From assembly GCA_963558565.1 (NCBI GenBank), contig CAUWGX010000001.1:124001-188000 (forward strand): DNA of 64,000 nt. Reading direction: 5' to 3'. The notes under the pieces were generated by a model, which ran no database searches, was not told where the DNA came from, and saw only the letters and a list, made by a program, of their open reading frames with translations. The translations under genes and the position numbers were made by a program. This stretch comes from Atopostipes sp963558565. GTDB taxonomy: Bacteria > Bacillota > Bacilli > Lactobacillales > Carnobacteriaceae_A. Every line of letters begins with the position of its first letter. The stretch's first letter is position 1. This document shows positions 43,618 to 53,208 of the stretch, piece by piece.

Positions 43618-44565
43618 CTAGTGTAGGACTTTTTCCATAGCGGTCATAAAAAGGGTTAAAAATTTTTCGTGATCCACTTGTAAGCAAGTTTCTGTAGTCG
43701 GTGTTCCACGATTTAGTTTTTTATAATCCCCAATCATTCGTCCTTCAGCAGGCTCCTTGAGTTGTACCGTTAAATCAAGCGCTAAAGTCTTTGCTAAATT
43801 TGGATATAAGGCGATCCCCACTGCTAGCGGATCATGTAGTGCGCACCCAGGCATTCCTAGCTGCTCTTGATAAGATTTAAAATAATAATCTGTCATTTCA
43901 GCGATGATTTGGCTTTCTTCATTTCCGAAATTGTGCCATTTATTTGTTTCTTTTTGAGTGAGGATAGTTCGCATCGTAACATCCAGGCCCACTATTTTTA
44001 AAGGCAAGTCACTTTCTAAAATTCTTTTTGCTGCTTTCGCATCTTCTATGATATTAGCTTCCGCAAAATCTGTTACATTGCCAGGGACCGTTAATGCTCC
44101 GCCCATAATGACAATTTCATCGACATTTAAAAGTGCAGTTGGATTTTTTTCATAAGCTTTTGCTAAGTTTGTTAATGGACCTACACATACCAGCTTCAAT
44201 TCTTTTTGGTATTGAAGAGCCGTTTCAATTAAATAATCAATCGCCGTTTGTTTTTCTGGCGCTCGTGTTGATTGGTGGATTGCTGTGTCTCCTATTCCAT
44301 CCTGTCCATGAATACGAGTTGTCACTTCGCGTCGGTGATATTCTTTACTGGATAAACGGTGAGCGGAGCCTTGATATACCGGAACTTTCGTTGCATCCGC
44401 TAAATCCAAAATACTCAAAGTATTTCTAGTCGCTTGCTCGACATCGATATTCCCATAGGTGGTCGTCACTCCTAGTAAATCCGCCTTCTCTTCCCCAATT
44501 GTATACAAAAGAGCTAATGCGTCATCAATTCCAGTATCCACATCTAAAATTATTTTCTGTTTCAT
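43618..44565 (-). CDS. Nucleoside hydrolase (IunH family, second copy)
   Basis: A 315-residue nucleoside hydrolase with the canonical calcium site DVDTGIDD (residues 7-14), VCVGPLTNLAKAYE and the C-terminal ALHDPLAVGIAL His. It is more typical than the copy at 36 kb (DTDTAGDD there). Start at 44565 is chosen because AAGGTGAAGGA precedes it; the longer frame to 44601 has no ribosome site. It is a single gene, likely supporting nucleoside salvage. Confidence 0.9.
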   Translation of the reverse strand: MKQKIILDVDTGIDDALALLYTIGEEKADLLGVTTTYGNIDVEQATRNTLSILDLADATKVPVYQGSAHRLSSKEYHRREVTTRIHGQDGIGDTAIHQSTRAPEKQTAIDYLIETALQYQKELKLVCVGPLTNLAKAYEKNPTALLNVDEIVIMGGALTVPGNVTDFAEANIIEDAKAAKRILESDLPLKIVGLDVTMRTILTQKETNKWHNFGNEESQIIAEMTDYYFKSYQEQLGMPGCALHDPLAVGIALYPNLAKTLALDLTVQLKEPAEGRMIGDYKKLNRGTPTTETCLQVDHEKFLTLFMTAMEKVLH

Positions 44566-44653
44566 TCCTTCACCTTCTAAGCATTTTCTATTAGCTATCA
44601 CTTTGTTTTGTTTAATCGTAGCACATCTATCAAAACTTTCTTAATAATTTGTT

Positions 44654-44692
44654 ATAAAAAACACTTCTAGTTTCTTCCTAGAAGTGCTTTTT
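44654..44692 (-). terminator. Intrinsic terminator
   Basis: Stem AAAACACTTCTAG/CTAGAAGTGCTTTT with loop TTTCTTC, close after the LLM oxidoreductase stop. Confidence 0.85.
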
Positions 44693-44698
44693 TACTCA

Positions 44699-45703
44699 TT
44701 AAATTTTATTAAACATTTTAGCCAACTCTTTATAAGAATGAATGCGCGCTTCTTGATTAAAAATCGGCGCGTAAACCATTAATTCATTAATGCCCAAAAG
44801 CTCTTGTTCTTCTGCCAAGATACTTTGAACATGCTCAGACGTTCCTTTAATCAAGAAACGATTTTCATAATAATTATCCAAAAAGTCTTGGGCTCTAGGA
44901 GAAAATTCATAATCCTTTACCTCTTCGGGATCCATATTCTCTATCAGACGTCCACTCGCTAAACCAACTTGTGCGAGCTCAATTGGCTTGGCTAAGTAAT
45001 CTGCTTCTTCTGCGGAATCCGCTACAATAATCTGATAGCTGACCATCACTGAAGGCTGGTCAAAAAATGGACTCGGTTCAAAATGATCACGATATAATTG
45101 AAAAACGTCGGGATCCGTTTCAATTCCAAAGAACTTCGCGAAACTATATCCTAGCCCCATTTCAGCTGATTTCATGGCAGATTGGCCGGAGGATCCTAAC
45201 ATCCAAGGCTCTGGTAAAGTCGTTGGATGATGAGGAGCAGCAGAGGTATTGCCATAAAAACTCGGTGCTTCTTCATCTAATAAATAATGCAATATAATCT
45301 TTATTTTATCGTACTGATCATCAAATGAGTTTGGCTGCCCTTGAGCTAATGCGACAATATCATTAGGTGAGCCGCCTGGCGCTCGCCCTAATCCTAAATC
45401 TATTCGATCAGGTGCTAGTGTGGTTAATGTTTTAAAATTTTCTGCGACTTTCAGCGGGGAATAATGCATAATCATTGTTCCGCCCGTGCCTAACCGAAGT
45501 TTATCTGTGATAGCTGCCATATAAGCCGCCATTAATTCTGGCGATGAACTAGCATGTCCTTTAGAATTATGGTGCTCCGCGAACCAATATCGCTTATAAT
45601 TCATCTTTTCGATTTCTTTGACAAATTTTTTCGTCCGTTCATATCCTTCTTCAGGTGTTTCTCCTTTATTTAGAGTAACTAAATCATGTACGCCTAATTC
45701 CAT
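44699..45703 (-). CDS. Luciferase-like (LLM class) flavin-dependent oxidoreductase
   Basis: A 334-residue bacterial-luciferase-like protein. The N-terminus (ELGVHDLVTLNKGETPEEG), YWFAEHHN (near 42-49) and IMHYSPLKVAENFKTL followed by DLGLGRAPGG match the MsnO8/LLM subclass often annotated in Firmicutes. The substrate is unknown; members oxidise diverse small molecules with FMN. Start at 45703 is preferred because AAAGG lies about 10 bp upstream; the first ATG of the frame (45712) sits within that site. Single gene. Confidence 0.82.
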   Translation of the reverse strand: MELGVHDLVTLNKGETPEEGYERTKKFVKEIEKMNYKRYWFAEHHNSKGHASSSPELMAAYMAAITDKLRLGTGGTMIMHYSPLKVAENFKTLTTLAPDRIDLGLGRAPGGSPNDIVALAQGQPNSFDDQYDKIKIILHYLLDEEAPSFYGNTSAAPHHPTTLPEPWMLGSSGQSAMKSAEMGLGYSFAKFFGIETDPDVFQLYRDHFEPSPFFDQPSVMVSYQIIVADSAEEADYLAKPIELAQVGLASGRLIENMDPEEVKDYEFSPRAQDFLDNYYENRFLIKGTSEHVQSILAEEQELLGINELMVYAPIFNQEARIHSYKELAKMFNKI

Positions 45704-45866
45704 TTCCGTCATCCTTTCAAATGTTGCTTCATACTACATTGTAGCAAATATTAAGTAAAAAAGAACATTAGAGGCTTCGTATTTTCTAACCAAGGACAGA
45801 TCCTTGAATAAAAAATGAACGCCTGAACTCAATGAACGTTTAAGAACGAATGTTAAAGGCTGTCTC

Positions 45867-47204
45867 TTACTTACCTTTTAAATGGGGAGTCGGAATCAAT
45901 TGATTCAATAAAATGGCCACAATCGCGCTGATGGCTATTGGTGAATTCAAGAAATACTGTACAATCTGCGGGGCTGTTTCGACAACTTCTTCTGGTAATA
46001 AAATTAAACCAATCGTAACGATTAATGGAATTCCCACAATGTAAATGGCTCGCTCCGTGTTTAATTCTTCTTTTACAACTTTTAACCCTGCTAAAAATAT
46101 TTGAATACAAACAATAGCAAAGATTCCCCCAATAACAGCTGAAGGAATGGCATATATGATTGCGGATAATTTACCCGCGAAGGCTAAAACTAACAGCCAA
46201 ATACCGGAGGCGATAAAAACTTGACGACTAGCGACTCCTGTAATCGAAATAATACCAGCACTCGAAGAATAACTTGCGCTCGGCGTCGCACCCACTAAAG
46301 CTCCAATTACATTTGTTAGGCCTTCGCCAATGACCCCCCGATTCATTCTATCGTCATTTAGTTCTTCTTTAGAAACAGAACTAATCGCATACCAGGTACT
46401 GGTCGCTTCAGTGAGAATAACTAAATAAATAATCACCATTGTCATGATTGCGGATAAATCAAAACGAAAGCCGTAATCAATAAACGCAAACCGAGGAAAA
46501 CTAATCCATGGGGCCTCTGTAACCGTCTGCCAATTGACGCCTCCTATAAAGTGTGCAATCAAAGTTCCCACCATCAAAGCAATAATAACGGAAGTATATT
46601 GAAAGGCATTTCCAAGAGGTTTAATATAATGTCCGATGAGCGATGTAAAAACTAAGACGCCAGCTGTAAGACTCGCCAATAAAATATTTTGTTGGATATT
46701 CAAATGCATCGTTTCTACATAAATATTACTTTCGAAAGCTGAAGGTAAAAGCGATAGACCAATAATCATAATCACCACACCATTGACTAAAGTAGGAATA
46801 AAGTTTTTCGTTATCGTTTTATAAATTCCAGAAAACCCTAAGAGCAAAATAAATAATGCACCGACTAAACTGGCGCCCATCACCGCTTCCATGCTCCCAG
46901 TTCCATGATAAATCCCAATCAATGCCCCAATCGGAACAAAAGAAGCGCCATTAACGACGGGTAATTGATGGAAAAATAAAACTTGAACTAAAGTAGCTAG
47001 TCCAGCACCTAAGAATGCTGATTGAATAAGCTGTGTGGCTGCGGCATCAGACATAGAGAGCGCTGTAGCCACAAGCACAGGAATGACAAAGACATTCATG
47101 ACTAGAACATGCTCTAGTCCTAATAATACTGTTTGTACAGTAGAAAGATCTGCCTTTGTTGTTCCTTGAAATTGATTGGATATTTCTTTTGTTTCGATAT
47201 TCAT
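45867..47204 (-). CDS. NCS2-family purine/pyrimidine permease
   Basis: A 445-residue nucleobase:cation symporter with about 13 membrane segments. QLPVVNGASFVPIG (near 78-91) and EGLTNVIGALVGATPSASYSSSAG (near 286-309) match NCS2 transporters of uracil, xanthine or uric acid. It lies 15 bp downstream of a guanine deaminase gene in an operon preceded by PurBox-like sites, so a purine base such as xanthine or guanine is the most likely cargo. Confidence 0.85.
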   Translation of the reverse strand: MNIETKEISNQFQGTTKADLSTVQTVLLGLEHVLVMNVFVIPVLVATALSMSDAAATQLIQSAFLGAGLATLVQVLFFHQLPVVNGASFVPIGALIGIYHGTGSMEAVMGASLVGALFILLLGFSGIYKTITKNFIPTLVNGVVIMIIGLSLLPSAFESNIYVETMHLNIQQNILLASLTAGVLVFTSLIGHYIKPLGNAFQYTSVIIALMVGTLIAHFIGGVNWQTVTEAPWISFPRFAFIDYGFRFDLSAIMTMVIIYLVILTEATSTWYAISSVSKEELNDDRMNRGVIGEGLTNVIGALVGATPSASYSSSAGIISITGVASRQVFIASGIWLLVLAFAGKLSAIIYAIPSAVIGGIFAIVCIQIFLAGLKVVKEELNTERAIYIVGIPLIVTIGLILLPEEVVETAPQIVQYFLNSPIAISAIVAILLNQLIPTPHLKGK

Positions 47205-47219
47205 TTTCTTCCCCTTCTC

Positions 47220-48584
47220 TTATCTCTTATGCACTCGACGACCTTGAACATATACTTCTTGAATATTTGCTTGTGTAGAGAGGTATAAAATTCTTTGTAG
47301 AAGGTATTCAGGTTCATCAAAAACATTGAACGATGGAAGTTCATGTCCGGCAATTTGTGTATCAACGATTTGGAAATCACCTGTATAGCCCCGTTCAATT
47401 AAACCAAGAGGCAAATCAAGTGCTTCTCCGCCGCCTGTTGTCGCTAGATAAAAGGCTTCAGCTACAGAAATACGAGAGTTGGGCACCCCACGTTCACTTT
47501 GCGGTAGGTTGGTATCTACCCCTTCTTCTAATTGGCGAGAGCTCATCACTGCTTGTTTAATATTGTCGTAAAGACTTGGAGAAAATCCTCCAGAAATATC
47601 CGTACCTAAGCCAATTTGAACTTCAAGTTCTTTCAAATGTTTGATAGGGATTACACTATTCGCAAAATAAACATTTGAAATGGGGCAATGAGCGACAGCG
47701 GTACCTGTTTCTACATAAATACCCGCATCGTTATCATTAATAAAATTGGAGTGAGCCATAACAGATTTTTCGCCAAACAATCCAAAATCGTGTAAAGTTT
47801 CAGTATCTGTTTTTCCGAATCGTTCTTTGACAAAATCATGCTCCCATTGGCCTTCACTACAATGTGTATGTACATGCGTATCATATTTTTTAGCTAATTT
47901 ACCCAAACCATCTAAAGCTTCATCTGTACAGCTCGGAACAAAGCGTGGCATAACAACTGGATAAACACCTTGTGGGACATTTTTGCCATATTCTCTTACT
48001 TCTTGAATAAATTCTTCGGTTTCACGTAAAGCGACTTCCGTTGATTCATCACGATAAAAATCAGGGTTTCCTTCTTTATCGTCCATCACAACTTTCCCAA
48101 CTAACGCACGCTGCCCCATTTCAGCGGAAATCTTGACTAGTTCTAAGTTTGATTCTTTATGAATCGTCCCAAAATATAGTGCCGTTGTTGTTCCGCGTGC
48201 CAATAATTGTTGAACAAGATCCGTATACACTTCGCGTGCAAAACCAACATCCGCATACTTCGCTTCAAGTGGGAAACTATGTTCATCCAACCATATATTC
48301 AAAGGCGCATCCAAAGCAATTCCTGCTTGTGGCCATTGAGGGGCATGGATATGAGTGTCAATAAAGCCCGGTAGTAAGTATTGGTCTTTTCTTAACTCTT
48401 TTAACTGATTGTTCTGACGGTGCTCCTCCACTGTTTGCTGATAATCTTCATCTCCTGGAACAAGAATCGATTCGATAACTCCCTGAGTGTTCATTAAAAT
48501 TAAAGCATTCTGTACATAAGTGATTTCTCCATAGGTTGGTGCATGAAAATAAGAACCTAAGATTGCTTTCGTAACTTCAACCAT
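47220..48584 (-). CDS. guaD: Guanine deaminase
   Basis: A 454-residue amidohydrolase converting guanine to xanthine. It contains the zinc motif DTHIHAPQWPQAGIALDAPL (near 75-94), HVHTHCSEGQWEHDFV, NSNFIND-like AHSNFINDND and GLGTDISGGFSPS, all typical of bacterial guanine deaminase. It is followed by an NCS2 purine permease. PurBox-like sites upstream agree with purine-dependent control. AAAGGAG precedes the ATG. Confidence 0.92.
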   Translation of the reverse strand: MVEVTKAILGSYFHAPTYGEITYVQNALILMNTQGVIESILVPGDEDYQQTVEEHRQNNQLKELRKDQYLLPGFIDTHIHAPQWPQAGIALDAPLNIWLDEHSFPLEAKYADVGFAREVYTDLVQQLLARGTTTALYFGTIHKESNLELVKISAEMGQRALVGKVVMDDKEGNPDFYRDESTEVALRETEEFIQEVREYGKNVPQGVYPVVMPRFVPSCTDEALDGLGKLAKKYDTHVHTHCSEGQWEHDFVKERFGKTDTETLHDFGLFGEKSVMAHSNFINDNDAGIYVETGTAVAHCPISNVYFANSVIPIKHLKELEVQIGLGTDISGGFSPSLYDNIKQAVMSSRQLEEGVDTNLPQSERGVPNSRISVAEAFYLATTGGGEALDLPLGLIERGYTGDFQIVDTQIAGHELPSFNVFDEPEYLLQRILYLSTQANIQEVYVQGRRVHKR

Positions 48585-48608
48585 AAATAATCTTCTCCTT
48601 TATTAATG

Positions 48609-48725
48609 AATTACGAACATTCTAGCAGATAAAGAGCGCAAAAAGCAAACATTAAGTGATAAATAACGGATAAAGTTCGGTTTTAGAATCGACAGTTCGT
48701 GATTATGAGGTAAAATCCGAACGAT
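48609..48725 (-). promoter_or_regulatory. PurBox cluster before guaD
   Basis: Three PurBox-like sites: AATTACGAACATT (plus strand, 48609-48621), AAAACCGAACTTT (minus strand, 48672-48684) and AAATCCGAACGAT (plus strand, 48713-48725). The second matches AWWWCCGAACWWT exactly, and it forms an inverted pair with the third, 28 bp apart. Purine regulator PurR is the expected binder. Confidence 0.6.
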
Positions 48726-48737
48726 ATGCATTTTTAA

Positions 48738-48875
48738 ACATTCACAATAGATCGTTACACGGACACGCCTGAAGTTTTAATTGCTTTTGGTGGAAATGAG
48801 GAAGTGAATCAAAAAGTTTTAGAAGAAAGCAATGATATTTTATTTAAATGTCTGGCTACTTGGCATGGACAATAA
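48738..48875 (+). pseudogene. Possible C-terminal gene remnant on the plus strand
   Basis: An open frame of 45 codons between stops, no start codon with a ribosome site, ending at TAA 48873-48875. Its protein-like text (DTPEVLIAFGGNEEVNQKVL.., ending CLATWHGQ) suggests a lost gene's tail. The parent family is not recognised. A terminator-like hairpin follows directly, as expected at a real gene end. Confidence 0.4.
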
Positions 48876-48879
48876 TATA

Positions 48880-48934
48880 AAAATAGTCTGGTTAACTAAA
48901 GCGGATCCTCTAGTTTCTACCAGACTATTTTTAT
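48880..48934. terminator. Intrinsic terminator, usable on both strands
   Basis: Perfect 11-bp stem AAATAGTCTGG/CCAGACTATTT around a 28-nt loop with T run on both strands; serves the M42 peptidase on the minus strand. Confidence 0.75.
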
Positions 48935-48936
48935 TA

Positions 48937-49962
48937 TTAATATTGAATATATTCAGCCAACAACTTAAATGTATTTTCTAAGGCATCGATATGGGTTCTT
49001 TCCATTCCGTGACTGCTGGAAACTCCTGGGCCGATCAACGCTGCACGAATATTGGCTCCACCACTTAAAGCAGCGGAGGCATCACTACCGTACATCGGAT
49101 AGATGTCGACTGCGAAATCTAAGTCTTTTTCTTGTGCATAGTGAATCAGGCGTGTCGTTAAATCATAGTCATAAGGGCCGGATGAATCTTTCGCACAAAT
49201 CGATACATCAAACTCGGTACATTCTAAATCAAGACCAATGGCGCCCATATCTACCGCTAATAACTCAGTGATGTCTTCTGGAATCCAAGAAGCACCATGT
49301 CCGACTTCTTCATAAGTAGAGAAAATAAATTTCAAGTTCGTCGCCGGAACAAGTTCTTCTTTTAACATTTTTAATAGACCTACTAATACAGCAACCGAAG
49401 CTTTATCATCTAAAAAACGGGACTTAATAAAACCAGAATCTGTCACCACAACTTTCGGATCATAAGCGACAATGTCACCATTTAGGATCCCAAGTGCTTG
49501 AACATCTTCTTTATTCTCAACATCTTCATCTAATTTCACCATTAAATTATCGATATCTCGTTCTTTAGTTGAAGCGTCCTTGTAGACATGAATCGAAGGA
49601 GATTTTGATAAAATCGTTCCTGTATATGTTTTTTCATCGCGAGTAATGATCTCACAATACTCGCCATCAAGAGTAGGCGTCAACGGACCACCTAAAGTTG
49701 TCAGAGATAAAGTCCCATCACTATTAATCGAACGGACCATTAAACCTAAAGTATCCACATGAGCACTTAGCCCACGAGTTTGTCGCGTATCTTGTCCTTT
49801 CACATGGACGATAAGATTTCCTTTAGGTGTTGTTTTTGTTTGATAGCCGAATGTTTCAATTTTATCCTTTAAAAAATGAATAGCCTTTTTAGTATAGCCA
49901 GTAGGACTGTTTGTTTTAAGCAAATCTACTAAAAAAGAAATTGTTTCTTCTTGATTAAACAT
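48937..49962 (-). CDS. M42 family aminopeptidase
   Basis: A 341-residue cytosolic metallopeptidase of the M42 (PepA/FrvX/endoglucanase-M-like) family, usually a glutamyl or general aminopeptidase. Metal ligands and catalytic residues are visible in SAHVDTLGLMV, FLDDKASVAV, EEVGHGASW (the Glu-Glu) and GSDASAALSGG, with the C-terminal His in SSHGMERTH. Start 49962 is preferred because GGAGTATAC lies upstream; the longer frame lacks one. It follows capsule-type phosphatase capC/cpsB in the same direction but with its own terminator between. Confidence 0.87.
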   Translation of the reverse strand: MFNQEETISFLVDLLKTNSPTGYTKKAIHFLKDKIETFGYQTKTTPKGNLIVHVKGQDTRQTRGLSAHVDTLGLMVRSINSDGTLSLTTLGGPLTPTLDGEYCEIITRDEKTYTGTILSKSPSIHVYKDASTKERDIDNLMVKLDEDVENKEDVQALGILNGDIVAYDPKVVVTDSGFIKSRFLDDKASVAVLVGLLKMLKEELVPATNLKFIFSTYEEVGHGASWIPEDITELLAVDMGAIGLDLECTEFDVSICAKDSSGPYDYDLTTRLIHYAQEKDLDFAVDIYPMYGSDASAALSGGANIRAALIGPGVSSSHGMERTHIDALENTFKLLAEYIQY

Positions 49963-50007
49963 AAGTATGTATACTCCATTCTTATAATATTTATTAAAAG
50001 TATACCA

Positions 50008-50047
50008 CAAGTAAAAAAGCAGCTTCGATTAGAAACTGCTTTTTAGA
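50008..50047 (-). terminator. Intrinsic terminator
   Basis: AAAAAGCAG and CTGCTTTTT arms with inner TTC/GAA pairs after the phosphatase gene; T run on the minus strand. Confidence 0.8.
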
Positions 50048-50049
50048 GG

Positions 50050-50781
50050 TTATTTTTCAAATGTGTGAACAGCTTGTCCTTTGAAGATCTTTTCTGCATT
50101 ATTTATCAGATAGTCTTTGTATGCTGTTCCATAATTGCTTTCTAAAATGTCTAAAGCGTTGGTTAAATTAAATGGTCGTGCCACTGTATCGTGAGCATCC
50201 GATGCAATGACATGAATTAAATTTTCTTTCATCATATCATCAGCTGCTACTCGTATTTCTTCTGTGTAACCCCCGGCAATAGATGTAGCTGTTACTTGAG
50301 AAATACATCCCATTTCAATCAAATCTCTTAAAAGCTCTGGGTTTTCAAGAAACGGTCGTTGCCGTTCTGGATGAGCAATCACTGGGGTAATGTCTGCGTC
50401 AATCATTTCTTGTAGAAAGGTAGGCGCAAATGAAGGAAATTCGTTCCATGAAAATTCGACTAAATAATACTTTCCTTCGCCGTCCAATGATAAGTAATTA
50501 CCCGCAAATAATTCTTCAGAAAACTCTTCATTCATCCGAATCTCTTGACCTGGAGAAACAGTTAAAGGAATATCTGCGGCTTGGATTGCTTTTTCAACCT
50601 GTTTTGTTAATTTTATTACTTTATCTTTTTCATTCGTCACCCAATAGCGATTATGGTGTGGCGTTAGCACCGTATGATTTATCCCCTCATCTACCGCTGC
50701 TTGCGCTAAGCGAAGGGTTTCTTCTATTGAGTCAGCTCCGTCATCGACATTTGGAATTAAATGTGTGTGTATATCAATCAA
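50050..50781 (-). CDS. CpsB/CapC-family tyrosine-protein phosphatase (PHP fold)
   Basis: A 243-residue PHP-domain metallophosphatase. The N-terminal DIHTHLIPNVDDGADS and TPHHNRYW, then VIAHPERQRPFL and VIASDAHDTVARPF, carry the metal ligands of the YwqE/CpsB family, which dephosphorylates bacterial tyrosine kinases in capsule control. No capsule gene or tyrosine kinase is adjacent in this window, so its partner must lie elsewhere. Length is normal. Confidence 0.87.
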   Translation of the reverse strand: MIDIHTHLIPNVDDGADSIEETLRLAQAAVDEGINHTVLTPHHNRYWVTNEKDKVIKLTKQVEKAIQAADIPLTVSPGQEIRMNEEFSEELFAGNYLSLDGEGKYYLVEFSWNEFPSFAPTFLQEMIDADITPVIAHPERQRPFLENPELLRDLIEMGCISQVTATSIAGGYTEEIRVAADDMMKENLIHVIASDAHDTVARPFNLTNALDILESNYGTAYKDYLINNAEKIFKGQAVHTFEK

Positions 50782-51062
50782 GTCAACAAGCTCCTTCTCA
50801 TTTTATCTGCTTTAATGTATCAAATTCCAACCTTCGCATCAAGAATTAGCTAGCGATTCGAGAACAGATGCATTTCTTTATCTCTCTGGATGATTAGCTA
50901 ATGTGAAATGAAATTTTCTTCAAAAATATTTGATAAAGTTGAAAAACCGGGCATTTATTGGGAGAAAGTTTCCTTATTTTTTAAAATCCCTTTAATAGTA
51001 GAATCTCTTCCTTATATGTCCATCTTTTTATAGATATAAAACCGCATACTTATCAGACCGAG
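50782..51062. other. Divergent intergenic region
   Basis: About 280 bp between the phosphatase and brnQ genes. No gene, riboswitch or T-box was seen; a promoter for brnQ ends it on the right. Confidence 0.4.
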
Positions 51063-51091
51063 TTGAATATTTTAAATAAACAAGTTACAAT
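51063..51091 (+). promoter_or_regulatory. Promoter of brnQ
   Basis: TTGAAT, 17-bp spacer, TACAAT, 31 bp before the ATG. Confidence 0.6.
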
Positions 51092-51121
51092 AGTTCCATT
51101 ATTTTGTAGAAGGAAATTGAT

Positions 51122-52453
51122 ATGAAAAAACTAACATTAAAAGAAAATATTGCAATTGGTTCTCTATTATTTGGTCTATTTTTTGGTGCTGGAAATATTA
51201 TATTCCCAGTCCATATGGGGCAATTAGCGGGTGATCATTATTTAAGTGCTTCCTTAGGTTTTATCTTAACAGCGATTGGTCTACCCATTCTAGGCGTCAT
51301 GAGCTACTCACTTTCAGGAAAAAATAACTTAAGAGAATATTCAAGTCCTGGTGGAAAATTCTTTTCCTTGTTTTTCCCTTTAGCTTTATTGCTTACTATT
51401 GGTCCCTTCTTTGCGGTTCCAAGAACGGCTACAGTAGCTTTCGAAGTAGGGATTCGACCTTTTTTAAGTGATCATTTCTCTTTATATTTATTGGTTTACT
51501 CACTGATCTTTTTTGGACTTGCTTTATATTTTGCGCTCAAACCAAATAATATTCTCGATATCGTCGGAAAATTCTTAACGCCTACATTTCTCGTCTTGAT
51601 CTCTATCCTCTTAATTTTTACGGTCATTAAACCGATGGGGGTTCCAAGCGAAATCGTCCCTCAAGAGCCTTATCAAAATCTTTCTTTTTCAACCGGGATA
51701 ATTGATGGTTATGAGACAATGGATGCTTTAGCAGGACTCGTTTTCGCTATTACGATCATTACCAGTGTTAAGAACCTTGGAATAGTCGATGAGAAAAGAG
51801 TCTCATTAGAGACCGGAAAATCAAGTCTTTTTGCTATCTTTTTTATGTCTATTTTATACTTAGGACTTGCTTATCTAGGAACAACTAGTCGTGGGATTAT
51901 GCCCATTAATGAAAATGGTGGAATCACCCTTTCCCTCGTCTCTTCTCATTACTTTGGTCTCTTTGGGCAATTGTTGTTAGCTGTTACCATCACAGTTGCT
52001 TGTTTAAAAACAGCGATTGGCTTATTTGTCTCGATTGGAAATACATTCACCGAAATGTTTAAAGAAAGACTTTCGTATACTCAATGGGTAATGATCTTTG
52101 TCATCGTTTCATTCATTGTCGCAAACTTTGGCTTAGATACGATTATCTCATTTTCTTTACCTGTACTAATGCTTTTATATCCTTTAGCGATTACTTTAAT
52201 TACTTTATGGTTTATCCATTCTTATGTTCCATTAAAAGATACAGCTTTTAAATTTTCACTGATCGTGGCTAGTATTCCTGCATTCTTTGATTTCTTAAAT
52301 GCAGTACCTGAATCCTTAAAAGTGGCTATCATTCCTCGTGTAGTCAGCTTTGCTGAACAGTATATCCCTTTATTTACCATTGGATTAGGATGGATTATTC
52401 CTTTGATGATCGCTATTGTACTTTCTCTCATTCTATTCAGAAAAAATAAGTAA
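51122..52453 (+). CDS. brnQ: Branched-chain amino acid carrier BrnQ
   Basis: A 443-residue LIVCS-family transporter with about 12 membrane segments, importing Leu, Ile and Val with Na+ or H+. The N-terminal GSLLFGLFFGAGNIIFPVHMGQLAG is the BrnQ hallmark (residues spanning about 13-37), followed by TIGPFFAVPRTATVAFE. GAAGGAAA precedes the ATG. It stands alone with its own terminator. Confidence 0.94.
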   Translation: MKKLTLKENIAIGSLLFGLFFGAGNIIFPVHMGQLAGDHYLSASLGFILTAIGLPILGVMSYSLSGKNNLREYSSPGGKFFSLFFPLALLLTIGPFFAVPRTATVAFEVGIRPFLSDHFSLYLLVYSLIFFGLALYFALKPNNILDIVGKFLTPTFLVLISILLIFTVIKPMGVPSEIVPQEPYQNLSFSTGIIDGYETMDALAGLVFAITIITSVKNLGIVDEKRVSLETGKSSLFAIFFMSILYLGLAYLGTTSRGIMPINENGGITLSLVSSHYFGLFGQLLLAVTITVACLKTAIGLFVSIGNTFTEMFKERLSYTQWVMIFVIVSFIVANFGLDTIISFSLPVLMLLYPLAITLITLWFIHSYVPLKDTAFKFSLIVASIPAFFDFLNAVPESLKVAIIPRVVSFAEQYIPLFTIGLGWIIPLMIAIVLSLILFRKNK

Positions 52454-52463
52454 AGAAATAAAC

Positions 52464-52512
52464 CGACAGGTGCCTTTCATTTAACAAAGGCCCTGTCGGT
52501 TTTATTTTTCTT
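52464..52512. terminator. Bidirectional intrinsic terminator
   Basis: AACCGACAGG..GCCTTT and AAAGGC..CCTGTCGGTT form a long stem with T run; lies between convergent brnQ and stress protein genes. Confidence 0.85.
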
Positions 52513-52519
52513 CAGAAAA

Positions 52520-52918
52520 TTAACGACTAACAATTAGGTCACATTTTGCATATTGAACCACATAATGGGTCACTGACCCGATTAATAACTTAGTCAGTCT
52601 TCCTTTACCGGTCGCCCCCATAATAATCAAATCAATGTCCCAGCGATCAACTAACCCTCTTGCGATTTCGGCACGAGGATCACCATAAACAAGGTCTTTC
52701 GTTAAAGGCACACCTTCTCTGCGAGCATAACTTTCCAGTGCATTTAGAAAAGATTCTCTTTCTCCCACATGGGCAACGTTATAGTCTTCAGGCAGAACTT
52801 GTACGACATACACATGGCTATTCCAATTTTTAGCTTGATGAACGCCCGTCTTAAATGCGTCAATGGACTGCTGAGAACCATCTACGGGTAATAATATACG
52901 ATTGTATAAATTGGCCAT
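52520..52918 (-). CDS. Universal stress protein (UspA family)
   Basis: A 132-residue UspA-fold protein. ILLPVDGSQQSIDAF at the start and the ATP-binding tail GATGKGRLTKLLIGSVTHYV (G-2x-G-9x-G-S) near 108-127 support an ATP-binding type. The long upstream frame is excluded because ATG 52918 has AAAGGGG at good spacing. Role is general stress tolerance; no partner is indicated by context. Confidence 0.88.
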   Translation of the reverse strand: MANLYNRILLPVDGSQQSIDAFKTGVHQAKNWNSHVYVVQVLPEDYNVAHVGERESFLNALESYARREGVPLTKDLVYGDPRAEIARGLVDRWDIDLIIMGATGKGRLTKLLIGSVTHYVVQYAKCDLIVSR

Positions 52919-53155
52919 TCCTCTAACCCCTTTCACCTCGAAAGAAAACGCAAACATTTTATTATAGATATTATACCCCAATGGAAAAATTAAACAAAGG
53001 AAAAAGAAATACATTTCCAGCTTTTGATCAACCAATGAATTGAACATTAAAAACCGAAACTAAAAAAATCCTCTCCCTATTGATTAGCAAGACTCCTTTT
53101 TAAAAGCTAAGCGCTCAAAATCTTTACCATAAATATCCTCTCCCACATTTAGACA

Positions 53156-53200
53156 AAAAACCTCAAGCAAAAAGTTTTTAGACTTATGACTTGAGGTTCA
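53156..53200 (-). terminator. Intrinsic terminator
   Basis: AACCTCAAG and CTTGAGGTT arms with inner pairs just past the symporter stop, T run on the minus strand. Confidence 0.8.
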
Positions 53201-53208
53201 TTTTTATT

